Both the position numbers and the translations under genes were made by a program. DNA of 64,000 nucleotides from Rostratula benghalensis (taxonomy: Eukaryota > Chordata > Aves > Charadriiformes > Rostratulidae), in NCBI GenBank assembly GCA_013399305.1, contig VXAI01000067.1, positions 3,865,286 through 3,929,285 on the forward strand, given 5' to 3'. Each line of letters begins with the position of its first letter. The stretch's first letter is position 1. A model generated the notes under the pieces. It was not told the DNA's origin and did not search any database. It saw nothing but the letters and a program-made list of their open reading frames with translations. This document shows, piece after piece, positions 1 to 15,000 of the stretch.

Positions 1-2939
1 TGATTTAGAGAAGCGCAGCACGGTGGCTCCCTGACATAAAGGAGACTCCCAGCCCTACATTTGCCCAGGGAACACATGTTGGCTGCTTTGGGTCTGCAGC
101 AGAAAGCCTTACTGGAAAGCCTCCAGCCCAACCTAGCCCCAGCTCTTGACTTAACCTTCAGACCCAAGACATTTGAAAGAATCTTGAAGGTAACTTTCAA
201 AGACTGCAGTAATTTAATCTCCTAAAGGCTGAAGCCACGTTGACAAACTCCTGAAAGTATCTTGGGTAGGGGGAAAATCAGACTAAAGCATTTCCTCAAA
301 CTGCTCTTCTATCTTATGCCAAAGTATGCAGGTCTGCTTTCTCTGACCTATTTATGTATGTCTACTGAAAACAGCCCCACTTCAGCAGCCCTGACTTGGC
401 ATGAGCAGAATGAGGAGTGTGTTTTCTCTGCAGGTGTGCAGCTGGGTTTACTTTGCACTGAGGGAGAGCTGGAGGGAAAAAGGCTGGGGGAGAGGGCCAG
501 GAGATTCAGGGTTTTTTTGAAGTGGCATAAAACCAGATGCTGCCAACCTTCCTGTAATAAAGCAACACGTTACTTTCAGGAATAGGTTGCTGAATTAGGC
601 TGAGCAATATGGGACTATCGTATCACAAGAGGTGGCAGATTTCAGTTGCTCTGAGCACACTGAGTATTTCCTTAATGGTGCAAAGAGTAGAAGCAATATA
701 ACCACAAGGGAGAGGAGAAGCCTTATGCCTGTGAGACCAGAAAGAGGAAGGTGGTTGGGAGGGGTAAAAGAAAGCCCTCAAACTTATTAGCTACTGCCTA
801 GTCAATGCTAAGCCTTCTCAAAGCCTGCACAGTCACTGAAACTAACCCTTATCAGCTTTCCACCTGCAGGTCACTCCCCATGAAAGCCAGCAGTGTAACA
901 CATACCAGGGAGCACATGCACAGTGAACACACTGTATAAACACCACCCACCACAGCACAACTCCCATCCTGGGACACACTCTGCAGGGGAGGATGCTGGC
1001 AAAGTGGCTCCCAGCTGTATCCCCAGCAGGAATGGGACAGCAGCACCTGCAGGACACCACACTTCTGCTCTGGCAGGGACTTTCCAGCCCCAAAAGTCAC
1101 AAGGGATGCGGCTCTCATCACTCAGTCCTCAAGTGGAGGAAGATGACAGTAGCAACAAGTTCAGTCCAGCAAAATTCAGGGTACCAGTGGAGCTACATCT
1201 CATTGTGCAAAATACCATCATGGTTTGACCAGGTGGTCAAAGCCAGGAAGCCAAGAGTGACCTTCTCATTAGGATGTTTCACCCCATAAGTGAAGTGGCC
1301 ACCAATACTCTGTATCCTCTGCAGCCAACAACTGCGAAACATCCTCCCCCAAAACAGCCTCTGTAGCTGTGTTTGGTGTGCTTGCTACATTTTGGACAGC
1401 CTAAACAAAATATTGTTTCTGCCAAACCCTAATGCTATTTCTGAAAAGGACCCACTTTCCATCACTGCCATACCTCGGGAAGACAGGACACGACTCCTGA
1501 CCTGACAGCTAGGGCTCCCAGTTTGCAGTACCCGTAAATGCTGTTACGTTATTACCCTGTGTTCTGGATGCAGTAAGAAAAGTTGCAACTAGGAAGCCCC
1601 AGTGAGTAGCTAAGTATCATCAGCAGTGTTAACTAGTTACCACCTCCCAAAGTAAATCACCTACCCTCTCAGGAATGTAATGTCTCAGGAATGAGAGACA
1701 GGAAATTTATAAAAAGTTCTAAAATAAGCTTTCTTTGGAGACGAGAAAAAACAAAAGCAAAAAATCCCCCTAAGTTTTATCTCTCAAGCATTCAACGGCA
1801 GCTGCGGTGGTGGAACTGGCGCAGGGGCTGTTCAGAAACCCTCCCAGCCCTAACACAGGGCTGTCCCAGTATTTTTACTCAGCTATCTGAAAGCCTTCCC
1901 TATGAGAAGGGTATCAGTCAGAGTTGATTGCCAAGGAAGAATTATTTTGGCCACATGGCCTTTCAAAAATTACTCAGCTCTGAAAAGCTTCCATCTCCCA
2001 CTGCATCAGTCATTCCCCCTTACCATCTCCAAGGGTTGCTTGTCAAACTATTTCACAAGAGGGTCCACAGGCAGTCTTGAAAGGCTCTTTCTGTGGGGAG
2101 CAAAACCACATGAGCAGCATTTTCCAGGCCCGTGTCCCCTGGCACAGGAGGTGTTTGGGTGCTGGCAGCACCCAGGAGCTCCTTCTCCTGACCAGTATCC
2201 TGTTGCCTCTCTGCCTCCTACAAAAACCCATCTAGCTCCCAATGAAAACAAGTTAGACTCTGCTACTAAATACCAACAGTGACAGTTCTGGCAAAGTCAT
2301 TTTTTCTGAAAGCCACATTACAGGGTCATTACTAAACTGACAAGACATCCTCTTGGAAAGATTTGATACCTCTTCCACAACTCTGATGACATCGGGTGAC
2401 ATTAAAAAAAGTACCTATTTCCTCTGCATGCTGTGAGAAACCACTCCATAGGTTTACCAGCCCTGTACATTAAGTGGTACTATCAGGAAGGTACTATCAC
2501 ATCCTTGCCACAACAAGCACTGCGTCCCAGCAGTGCCTGCAGGATTCAGCCCGTAATTCTTAATCTTACTGAATTAATGCTTCTGTTTCTCAGCCTAACA
2601 GCTCTAAATATATCTTTATATAACCTTCTATTCAGAAGCACAAAGAAATGTTAAACTGGAGGCAAGAATCATGTAAGGAAAAAAATTACGAAACAGCCAT
2701 CTATGTGTGCTGCTACTCAATTAACACCTTAACATATGCCATGTTACATTGTCTGGCTTGGCTTACGTTGATAAAGAAGTAAAATGGCTGTAAAAGCATT
2801 TTAATTAAATATTTAGAAACCAAAGCTGCAAAAGGTTGAAACATGTTTGAATTAGTGAAATGACAACTGTATATACTACTCAGCTAATGGACTGGGAGCC
2901 TTTGCCAGCCAAGAAGAGAAAGCACCCCTAAGCCGGGCG
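1..2939. other. RFX7 intron 1, distal part, no exon recognised
   Basis: This stretch lies downstream of RFX7 exon 1 on the minus strand and is best read as intronic. The open frames here are short, overlap one another on both strands and show no family resemblance. I saw no RNA gene and no clear CR1 end. A short RFX7 exon of a few dozen bases could still be missed by eye. Confidence 0.5.
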
Positions 2940-3080
2940 GGTCCCCAAGCCACCCAGGGCTCCCTGCACCCAGCACTGCTCACCCCCCTCCCGGCACGCA
3001 GGACCCAAAAATGGGGTGGCTTCTGATGCCACCTAGGGGCTCCCTCCCTGCCTGCACTTCTCACTCCCCCGGGATAATTC
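2940..3080. repeat. GC-rich imperfect tandem duplication, two units about 79 bp apart
   Basis: A GC-rich island sits in AT-rich intron. The motif GCCACCCAGGGCTCCCTGC at 2949 recurs as GCCACCTAGGGGCTCCCTCC at 3028. In each unit a CTGCTCAC or CTTCTCAC stretch followed by a run of C comes next. This looks like a two-unit minisatellite or local duplication. A third unit is not evident upstream. The minus-strand open frame across it is a by-product of the GC content. Confidence 0.55.
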
Positions 3081-6000
3081 AATGTCACGCCTTACAGACA
3101 AGCCACTTGAACCTAGCACAAACACACAGAGAAGCAAAATATTTAAGACAAGACAAATTAAATCTTCCAGTATTCAAACGCAGATAGATTCTTATAAAAG
3201 CTACAGGGAACATAATTGCATCTTGGATGCACATGAAGTATTGTTATTTCCCTAAAGTATAAAAATAGCCACAAAGTTGCATCCACTGGAAGTGTAGAAA
3301 AGTGTCCAACCCTCAGGCATCAGAAAATAAACAAAGCAAGTACCAAATATTTACCAATATGTAAATATTGTCTCTTTCAACTTGACTTTCAGGCAGACTC
3401 CTCCTCAGTCCAAGTCAGCAAAATAAGGAAGCAACCAGCACAGCAAGCCAATAAAACAGTGCAACAGACGAGCTGCAACCATTTCATCTTCCCTGTAACC
3501 TAATCTACACCCTTCCACCTGCCCAAGAGAAAAAGCCAGACAGGTTTTCCATCAGACACAAGAAGGAGCAATGCTGCATCACAGCGCTGAAAAAAGCAGT
3601 AGTTCAGGATAGCACAACATTTAAATTAGTACAGGTTAAAATTGGTCAAATGCATGACTTCAACTCTTCTTACTAAAATAAACGTAATTAAAATATTTCA
3701 TATAGGATAAAAATTTAATCCCTTCACTATTTCCGGCACTATGATGATTTTATGAGTATTAAACAATGCCAACTATACAAATAGCTGAACAAGGAAGGAA
3801 GATAAGGCTGCACAAGTCTCAGATGTAGCCCATTGTAATAAACTGCCAAGAAGTAATTAGCCAGCAGACATCAGAATACCTATGTCTGAAATGTAGGTCT
3901 ATAAACATCTCTTTTAGCTCTCTGCAGAAATCTAGCTGCATTCAATGTTAAAGGCTTGTTCCACAATTCTTAAAATAACTAGGAAGAGCTTGCAACAACC
4001 ACATACTGCCAGGTGCTCTATTCCAGCAACAAGACAGTAATTTAAGTTCCTGGGGTTTTTCTACATTTATTTAAATACAGTATTTTGCCACAAGGTAGTT
4101 TAACGAACTCTTAAGAGAGAGCTTTTACACAGCTCTCACCCTGGTTCTTTCAGCATTGCTCTGAATTAAAATCAGTGCATACTGTTATATTCAGGCAGGA
4201 CTCTCTACTCCAAGGATGCAATGCCCTCTGTACGTTATGTGGGAAGATAATATAACTTCAGAGGAGCTGCCTCCTGTATTTATTACTAACAATTCTAACA
4301 TGAGGCACTGCAGGGCAGCATTCTAAGATAAGTCTGCAAGAATCAATTGCCCAGAAAGGCTAAATACAAAAAGCGCAGGGTGATCTCAATAAAACTGCAT
4401 GAAAAAGGACTGCTTATATAGGAACTTAATCTAAAGTACGTCCCACTAAAAGCAGAAAGAATGGATACAGTCACCAGATAGGCAGGTTTGTGGTTAAACA
4501 GCAAATCATCCATCACAACGGCTCACATATTTCACAATGAAAACTTCTGTTTTTAAAATTAATTATGAAAAAACAAATCAATATTTGGTTGCTTCTGAAT
4601 TCAGTCTATAGATAGCCAAAAGATCTGCTGTGGTATTTTCATCCATGGTCAGCCTATTCACAAGGTTATTACTTGATGCTAGTATTTCTAAGAGGTCTAA
4701 ACTAGAGATGCAATAAAGCACTATGAGATTTTTCTAAAGCCTTTATCCCAAATGGCTCTAAGGCAAGATGCTTAGTGAAACAAAAGGGGTGACATTCCTC
4801 AGCAGTGCTTAACAATTAAAAAAAAAAAAAGAAAGAAAAAAGAAAAAAGAAAAAAAGAAAGGAAAAACAAGCACACCTACAAAACAGGTGCACAAAATCA
4901 TTTCGCCACCACGCCTGCAGAGCCAACAGGAAGAGGAAGGCAGTGCCTCACTGTGCATGGCAGCCTGCCACAGGGCACAGACCTGGTCCTGCACTGCCTT
5001 TCCCTCAAGAAGTGGTGGCTATGGATGGCTGGTGGCAAAGTGAAACAATGCTCACGAGAAAACAGGAACGATTCTACACTCTGCTTACGGTTAATACACA
5101 CCCAGAAAGGTACAAATCTGCACAGGGCTATGTTTATTGTACATAGTTACACAAAGCTTAGCTGAACCCCACATAAAAACTTCCAGTGTTAGCAGCTCTA
5201 CAGCAGTGCTCTCCTACCACGCACATTTCCCAGTGCTGGTGCAGGTGCCTGGATGGCAGATTTAAGCCTGCTGATAAAAGATGCATTTCTTCTTTATTTC
5301 TCATTATTCCCTTCAACATTCCCATGACCTACAGCTGTCCTAGTTGTTCTCTGTTAACAAACAGGTTTGCTACTAGTTGTACCTCTTCATGACCCCATTT
5401 GTTTGCGACCTAAGGAGGTATCACCTGGTTAGCAGTGCCATAACCCAGTCCTATTGAAACTCTTTTGTGACCTTAGGTTGAGCAAGTGCCGGCACATGGA
5501 TCAGATCAAACCCTCCCACACTGCCAAGCCCAGCACTGAGCCCCATACACTGCTTCAGTCCCACCAAGACGAGCCAGTACTCAGTCACCCCAGGCAGCTG
5601 ACCCCTCTCCAGAACCTGCAGGGTCAATAGCTGTAGGTGTCCCACTGGCAGCCTGGAGAGGAGCCCCAGCTGTCACCCCATGCTGCCATCTCAGTGCTAC
5701 ACAGTCCAGGCAGTGCAGAAGCATTCTGAGGGTGTAGTGGAGCTGGTTAGCCCTTTACAGATAGTTGAACTTAACCCATAGCACCTCCCCAACACACGCT
5801 TTGTCCCTTCTCCATGCTGCAGACTTCTATCTCTTCCCTCCACATTGAACAACTCACCCATTGGCATCAGCCTGTCTTTCTGCAAACAAGTCCAGCTTTT
5901 ATCCAGTCCCCTCCTCTCAATGCTGCTTGCAATATCCTATTACCTCTGCTTCTGCCCCAGTCTCTGGACGTCTGCATTCCTGCTCCTCGTCACCCATTTT

Positions 6001-9000
6001 CCTCTCATGGCTGTCCACCACACTACTCCTCTGCACCCTTTTTTCCACTGAAGGAGGAACCTGTACCCGAGTACTGACCTTGGTAACTCCCAGAGAATGC
6101 AATCCTTGTAACCTCTTAGGTTTCCCTGTGCTGAGTAATGCCCAGAGTATCTACAAGCACTCTCCAAGCATCTGCCTACTAAAAGAGTCACTTCTTTCTG
6201 CTAGATAAGCTCAGTTTCACTGCCACAGGAAAGTCAACTTCTCTCCCTAGCCTGTGCCATGCTGCCCACTGGCACATCCCACAACCCTACTCCCATCCTC
6301 AATTTTTTTGTAGGGGTGAAGATTTAAAAGCTGAATGTATGTAGGATGAACATGGCACTGCTGCCCAATGGCAACATCCACACAACCTACCATCTCAAAA
6401 AATTCCTCCTTCATGTTTATCCTTCAGCCTTATACCTGCACCCTGGGGCACTTCTCACTCACCTCTGCTTACCAGCTTTGACCCACTCCAGGCAAAGAAA
6501 CTGTCTGGTCTCTGCAAATAAAAAGCTCCTGCCTACCTTCAAGGTCAGTTCACCGAGTACTAAAGCAGTATAAACCTTAAGTTTTCCACCCTGTTTCTGG
6601 GGGTAAAAAAAAATAATCCTAATGGCATCTTTTAAAATTATTTTAACCCCAAAACTAGTGTCTTCAGAGAAGTTACACGCTACTTCAATTCTCAAGGATT
6701 TAGTTTGGAAAATCTGAGTTTCCCTAGCCTGCAACCCAGCTGAACTTTACTTTACTCGCAGGCTCAACAGCTTGTCTAAACCTGTAAGCTGCACTTGCTT
6801 GAAATCAAAGCTGCACAAAATTTAATTAAGTTAAAGCCGTGTAAGTTCATACCTGCATGCATCTATTTCAGTTTTCACTTGCAAAGCTGAGCTGGAACAC
6901 AGTGGCTCTCCCTCCTAGGTGGCAGCTTCACTGTCAAACGAGCACCTTGCACGAGCCTGCATAGCAGGACCGGTTGCTCCAACCCAAGATGATGTTTATC
7001 AGCTCTTGGGCTAAGGCACCCTCAGGCCTGCACAGCTTCACGGTGGCCAGGACAGATGACTCCACTGCCAGAGCTGCGTAAAAGACAAGCGTAGAGCAGA
7101 GGAGCACCATTCCCTCCATCACCCTCCCTCCACCAACTGTCTCCTTCAGGACCAGGCTGCCTCTGCAGCCATGACCAATGAACCAGCAAGTCCATCACTT
7201 CTCTTTCCTCTGAAACCTCATTTATGAATGGAAAATTTTGAACAGGGGGCATCTGACCAGCATTTAATGCCCCACAGCTTTAGAGTTCAGTGCTCCAATC
7301 TCCTCATAGCAGAGGTCGACATATGCAGGCAGACTGTGCTATGCTTGGCTCTGCCACCCTATCCTACTTCTGCAGGCAACTGGATAGGGATGGGACCCAA
7401 AACACTGAAAATTTGGCTATTTTCTTCTTAAGTTACACACTTGCTTTGCCGTCATGATATTGCCCACAAACATTTTGATATCCATTTGAAAAGTTTCCAT
7501 ACTGTCACCATTTTCTTTTAAAAATTGCCCTGTCCTGGTAGAAAGCCCCAAAGGTCACTGAGTTTAGTGTCCTATTAGTACCATTTGCAGAACACCTGCC
7601 TGGATTCATAAGTCATAATATGTCCATTTCAAACATCCCAGGCAACTACTAAGTTAAACCACAACTTACTAAAATAGTCAGAAACAGAAAAGGCTGTCCT
7701 TGATTAAATCCAGAACAGATTTGAGAAAAACTGCATCAAACTTCTGACTTACAAAAATCCTAGTACCAGAGAATTATATTTAAAGATGGATGTAGATGAA
7801 AGCTACTAAAGCAACACTCACTGAGATAACCGCACTGTTCAAATTCACCTGTAGTCTGCAGCACATAGCTGGCTAACATCTTTCAGCATCTAACAATTTA
7901 CTGAACTATGCTTGTATAAAAGTCTTGCACTAGTGTTACCTGCAAATACTTGTCTGATGGTTCTCTCTGGAAGGAGACATTGTCTAAGAGAGCTACAGAA
8001 TTGATCACCCTGCATTTTCATCCCTGTGAACCACACCATGCGTAAACATGCCAGTGGGAGAGCAGACGTCTGCAGAGGGAATAAAATTATCTTTCCCTGA
8101 TTATTAACACAGTTTGATTTAAATTTTCAAGGTGAACTATATGCTGCTTTGTCAATCCCTTACTGAGCAGCTGAACTAATAATACAGTCAAAACTGCATC
8201 TCACCTACCTGAATTTGATAAGTTTAAGAGGGACCACCTCTGCCAAAAAAATACATGGTACTCGAGCTACTTCCCAATTCTACATTGGGCCTAACTTGTC
8301 ACAAAGCTACTGGCATTTTAAGTATTCAGTGGTAACTACAAACTTTTCTGAAGTGACAAGAATCCCTGTAAAGTGACAAATAACAAGTATTAGGTTCTGC
8401 ATTGCAAACACTTACACGTTAGAAATATTTTCACCCTGAATATCTGCAGCTATTGATCAACAACATCCCAGTACAGAGATGTGTGCCTCGGTGTTTACCG
8501 AGAGGCCTTCCACACACTGAACCACCCTACATACTATCTAACTCTTGATTTTTCAGCTATGGGTTTCACCAACTTGAACATACAAGCCATGATGGTATAT
8601 GAACCTCATGTTCTTAATCCCTCCAGGAGAAGTAAGCTTCTAGGAAGAGAAAGATGCACATATGCATGTGGATATGTGGAAGGAAAGCTGAATGGGGACT
8701 GCTTAAACTTAGTAGTACTAAACAAACCAAAACAAAAAAGCCTTGTTTTTCCTTTTTATTCTAGCCTCAGAGATAAACAGTATTACCATTTTCTTAGCCA
8801 TTATTAACCAGGAAAACTGACTATTCATAGCCTAAGTTCAGGCATGTAACTACAGGGTAATCGGACACCCACCTTTTACTTGGAAGTAATCAGTAAGAGA
8901 TAGTTGCCTGAGTATCTTCATGGATTAGGGACTGAGTTACATAGCCTACCAAATCTTCAAGGGCAGCATATTAGCTTTTTTTTTGCACAACAAAATGGTA

Positions 9001-12000
9001 ATTTACAAGGTTAATTTTTAACTGAAATTTCACTACAAACTGCATTTAGACAAACTTTTGTCTGATGTAATTAAACACATGCAATCTAGCATTTCAAAAT
9101 TGCCTTAAGAAGGAAATAAAGTGCTTTTTCTTAAGTCTTCAGCACATTTTTTGATTACTTGGGATTGTTTTATTTAGTAATCTATTGCTAGTTGTTAAAT
9201 ACAACTGAGGGTTTCTGTTCCAAGTACCTCTTTCCACATTTTTAGAACTAGATCTGTCAATCCCACTTCATTCACTTGTTGAACAGAAGCAGCAATACAC
9301 TTTTCTCCCCACTGCCAATTAATTTCTCAACTTTTTACAAGTTAATCATTGAACTGTACCACTGGAATCTAGTATAATGAAGGTAATTCTGCAGAACAGG
9401 CTTCCAGAGCCAAAAGTTCCAAGTGTGCAGTTTGTGATTACTGCCAGTGAGGAATTTGACTGTCTTTTAAATATCAACTAATTTATTTAGCTTATATGAC
9501 CACTAATAGCAACCATAGGCCCCAACACAGCTTGTCATTTAAAACGCTTAGAGGCCTAATGAAAAAGAAATTTGAAAAAAAAATCAAACTAAAGAAAACA
9601 AGAAAACTTTTTATGTATCCTTAATGAAAAGAACACCATACTTTGCCAGAGCTGCCTCACCCACAGCTACCGAATTCCACATAATTGACACGAAGATCAT
9701 CAAGTGATCATTCACCTTTAATTGAAAAGCACTTTGAGAAGCACAAAGCATCTGACCATAATATGGGAGATGGCAGCTGCAGGTGGATGATGCTGTGCAA
9801 GTTACAAACAGTTCAGTTCACTTTGGCAGGGCACCCAACACCCATCCCAACAGGGACACCAATGGCATCTGCTGCCTGCATGCTCTTCCAGGGAAACCAC
9901 TGCCTGCACCCCACCAGAACTAACAATACACTGATCCTGCCAGAGGATGTCCGTCCAGCTCTGACATAGAAACCTCAAGTCCCAGTTTCAGGTTGCCTCC
10001 AGACACAGAGCTCCTACAGCATCCAGCATCACCTTGTCCGGTTCTTCTCCCAGCTTAGTAAGCACCCAAGTCTCTTGGAATACTTCTCTCCAGTGAATTA
10101 GCAATAAAACTAGCATGTGGTTCTAGAGGAGGGAGTTGTAACTATTTTTCAAAGTGGATTTAAAAAGGACTTAAAAATCCATACACAAAAAATATGAAAT
10201 GCTTTCCATTTACAGGCCTTCAACCAGTTACCACTTGTGGTACTGAGTAACTGTCTTTTAAGTCTGTATTTTAATGCAGTAATGGTTCTTAAAAGGAAGG
10301 GAGAAAAAACACAAGAGCATTTTCACTGAAGTCACAAAGACTACTCCAAGTATTTTCAGGTGATCCCTTTCTAAAGAAGGGCAAGAAGAAGGTGAGGAAG
10401 ATGCAGCAGAACAAATTGCCCATCCTACTGTCCAGCACACCTTGCTCACAAGCTAATTCTCGTTTCTCCAAGGGTTGCTCGAGGCAGACGCTTCCAGGCA
10501 ACATCCTACTACAATAAAGTTCCAACAGTCTGTTTGTATTGCTGACAGCTTTAAAAATAATTTAATTCACTGCTTTATAGGCAACCAAAGTAATGAACTG
10601 TAACTCCTGCTGTCCAGTGCAATCCAACTTTTTCACTGGCTGGAGTCCCAACAACCTTATTATGGCACTTAGGAATCTCTGACTAAGAAATACAGATTGC
10701 CTCCATGCCTGTGAGACCATCCATCAAAAAGGACAGCCATAAATCACAGACCTTGACATTTAACCACAAATTTCCTCTCGGGAGGAGATACAAAGATGCC
10801 TCATTTAATAAATGAGTTCTTCCCAGGAACAAGATTTTCTTCCCAAACTTGAAGTACCTGGTAATCAGTAAGCAATACCATTCCCAGCCAGCTCCAGGCA
10901 AAAGTGAAGCAGGACCCATTGCTCCAGAGAAGCACAGGTATGCCCTGAGAATCCCACGTCCATGTGCACATCCCCAACCACCACATATGGCACCATGTAG
11001 TGTATTTATGGGTTATAGCTAGATAAAGGCAACAGCTGAGGCAGCCTGAGCAATGGATGAATACTAGACCACTGGCTGGGCGAGGAGAGCCTGGCAGACC
11101 TGCCACCCATGGGAGGATTCTCTGCCAGGTCCCACCTGCAGAGACCATCCCGATTCCCACCCCGAGTTCCGCTTGCAGTGACACCCAGCCTCTCCAGCCT
11201 TTGACTGGCACAATGTCACTGCAGCAACCACAAGCAATTAAAAACAAGCAACAGGGCAAATACACAAGAATTTTTGAATGTGTTTTTTTTTTTTGCACTG
11301 TCTTAATGATTAAACATTCAACAACAGAAAACACTTGGCAGCTTACTGAAAGCCTGTTGATGGCACAGCAGCCGATAACGAGCATCCTACTTGATGACAG
11401 ATAATCCTTTTTCCATTAAATCAAGAAAGCATTGAAATTGAGATACTGGCTAACTCCGTTTAGAATAAAACAAACCAAACCCTCAAAATTCCCAAAGATC
11501 TGAGGGAACACAACAAAACACCCATCACTTTGACAATTTTTAGTTCCATTTAGGAGATTCTTCTCACTGACTTTAAAGTACTAATTTGTGCTGGCCTTCT
11601 GGTTGGGCTCTTCCTGGGTGACAGAGCACTGCATTTTCATCTATTCAATTTACCTTTTGAATCGCCTGCTGATAGCTTCTCAAATGTACAGCCCAATGTT
11701 CTACCTGGACTGCTCCAGAGGCAAGACAGGAAGCTACTTCCATCTCCTACTCTTTGCAGTCTAAAAATAAAAAGTTCCTTATTTATATATGAGGCTTTGT
11801 AATATTAGATATTAGAAAGGCTTGAACCAAAAATCCAAATTTGGATCCTGATCTGAATTTTGCAGCTCTGGCTCTTCTCCAAATACTTCTGTTTGGCAAG
11901 CAGCAGTGCGGAGTAACAAGAGAAGGCAACATACAGAAGTTACAGGATCTGTATAAAAACATTAAGCTCAACCCCTGCTCTCAAAACTACGCACACAAAA

Positions 12001-15000
12001 AGACTAACAAAACTATCCCAAACCCCAAATAATTAAAAGTTTAATCAGTACTCCAGCATAAATCTGATTACCCAAAATGAAGCACTACTGTCATCTCACC
12101 CAGTTGCAGTATTTTTTCTGATCAATTTATATGGCATCCAGAAAATTTTAGGAGGGGTTTCTAAGTGTGCTTTTCGGACAGAGACTTGGATTCTTCCTCG
12201 CCAGGGAGATACAGACACATTCAAATCAAACAGAGCTGCCCCAAATGGCAAGCAATCCAGCTAGGGAGGCCAGGGATGACAACCCTGCAGTCCTGTTCTT
12301 ACTAAGAACTTGTAAGAAATGCTGCTCTGAATCACAATGTCACCCCATCTGACTTGCTTCACCCAAGGGAACTCCTGCAGTGGAAAGCAAAATGTTTATG
12401 AAACAAGGGATTGCATAGGTTTGATGATCTGAAATCAACAATTTAATGCACTCCTATGCATTTTAAATGAACAGCAGTAAAATTTAGCCAAATTTTTTTT
12501 TTACTTGAATACTGTTTTTTCCCCAATTTACTTTACTAGATCCCATCGTTTCAAGAAACTAAGACAAACAAAACACATGAGCAAGAGTGAAAAATCCACT
12601 CTTCCTAAAAGTTGATTTACAAAGATGTTTTTTCTGCAAAGCTAGTCTGACCAACTCCGAGCCAGGATATTCAATAAAACCTCAACTCCATTCTCAAAAG
12701 GTTACATAAAGGTCAACATTCATTTCATTCAGGTTTTTTTTCTAACCTTGTAAAAATGCCTGCAGACCAAATTGGCTTCCACACCTGCTGACCTAGAAAC
12801 TCCACCACCGTGGTGGCCATGCCCCATTTTGGAAAGTTGCTTCTCCTCCCACGCCAATCTGGCATGGACGGCAATGTGCCACTGACCTGCCTGCTCCCAG
12901 AGGGAGGCACCACAGAGAAGGCTTTCCCAATAGCAAGGGGATGCATTTCAGCAGAAAATAGTAAATGCTTTTTTAAGGTTCTTTGGGGAGGAGGAATTCT
13001 TCTGTGGAGGCTTCCCCCCCAAAAGGAAGGTTTCCTCCACACAGGAACACATGGTCATAGCTAAAGGGTGTACCTGGACTTTGTTCAAGGAAATGGAAGA
13101 TCTCCAAAACCACCCATGGAGGGGATGGAGCAGCCATCCTCCAGGAAAAGTAGTCACATTGAAAAAATGACAAATGGTCTAGTATTTATTTTACCCAATT
13201 TGAGAGATCTGCACCACAGATGGGTACACCCTGGCACACAGTTTAAAATTTGTTTACATTCAAAGAGAAATAGGCATATAAAGTGATCAGATGGATTGTT
13301 TTACAGAAACATCTTCCCTTAGAGATGGTTCTCACCTCAGAAGTAGACTTTCCACAACAGCTTCAAGGGAGCTTACCTTGGCCAAGTTGTGCAGAAACAG
13401 ATGGAGTCAAATGAAACAAATTCCACTTTATGTTCCTATTCATTTGGGGAAGCAGAGTGTGAAGGAGAATGACATGCTGCTAAATGCTTTGCCCAAGAAA
13501 GGCTGACCTTCCTTGAAATCACCAAGAACTATTCTCAAATGTGGTGCACAACTCAATTTTTTTCCTGTGTATTTGACTGCTTATACACCGTATCAGGAAA
13601 TACATTCAGGATTCACCATCATCTGGAAACAATGGAACCATAAAGCCAGGGAAAACTGGGTTAGTGACAAGAAATTTTGCAAGTTTCACACAGCATGTCT
13701 TAGCTGTGGGGCTCAAAGTACTTTTTCAAAGGAGGTATAAACACACTTCTGATGTTACATAGATTTAGCAAAATGAGTGCAGCCTGCACACCTGTCAATG
13801 AGAATTATGAACTTTTCCTCACAGGAGTTAGCAATCTTTTATCAAAGAATTATAACTTCTGTTTCCCATTCCAACAATGAATTAACCAGGATGAAGGAGG
13901 GAATGGTGGCTGGTGCATTTTGGGCTGGGGCTACAGAATACCCACAATGACTCTGTAATCAGTTACAGGAAATTTTAAGTTCTCCACTCAGTTTTGACAG
14001 ACCATTTAACAAAATACAGAGGGGGGTGGGTTTGATGGATTTATTTTTTTTTGCTCTTATTTCCTGCCACCTTCTCCCAAGCTACACAAAATTAAAATAG
14101 TAAATGCAGAGGGACTGCTCTACAGATTTATCCAACCTAAAGAAATCTGTATTTTGAAAAAAATAACAAAGGGTGTTACAATAATTTCAACTGCAAAACT
14201 ACAAAGAGCTGATTGAGCCTGCATTTGCAAAGAGCCTGAAACACATACTCCTCGAGCTTCCTGCTGTATTGCCAGGTGCTTTATTAAAAATATCAAGACT
14301 GCCAATCATTTTTTCTGCTGACCTAACCATACAAATAAGTATCAATTCCTACTATGAAAAATCTCAATGGCATTTCCAAAATTGCAGAACATTTGCTCTG
14401 CCAACAGCTAAGCGACGACCCACACTTGCTGATAATGTCTAATGAGGAGTGATGGATGAATTGCAGGAGGGTGCAGGAATGATTTAACTTGTAAGAAAGA
14501 ACAGAGTCTTCCAAAGATTAGAAAATATTTGTGTTATGATCAGCCAATCTGGTTTTCTAGCACAAAACTAGTCCAAAACTAACAAGGGCACAATTCACCT
14601 CCTACTCCCCCTTCAACATGAGACAAACTAGGCCTTAGGACATATAATTTTGGCACTGCCCGGCCTAGCTCATGTGGTTTTCCAATACAATTTCTAGCTA
14701 GAAGAGCGATTTGAGGACAAAGACTATGGACCTGAAACCCACACCCATGTCCAACTGAAATGGCTGCAAAAGCAATGCTCTGTGTTTGCCACTCCATGCC
14801 GCTAGTCCTTAGCTCGCTTTACATGTGAGATATTAGGGAGGGGGAGGAGAGAAATTAATCTCTCGAGCAGAATTATTATATTCCAATCCTAACAGATGCC
14901 TTTAGGACAAAAAAAGCTGAGATGGAGGCAAGGTGAAAGAAGCTGGGGCAAACCCATGCACAGATGCAAGCACCAAATTACTATTTACAACAGTGAACAA

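Noticed and set aside
10801..11385. Minus-strand 194-codon open frame
   Set aside because: No recognisable domain and no supporting splice or neighbour context. The opposite strand is also open for much of its length. It is probably chance within RFX7 intron 1.
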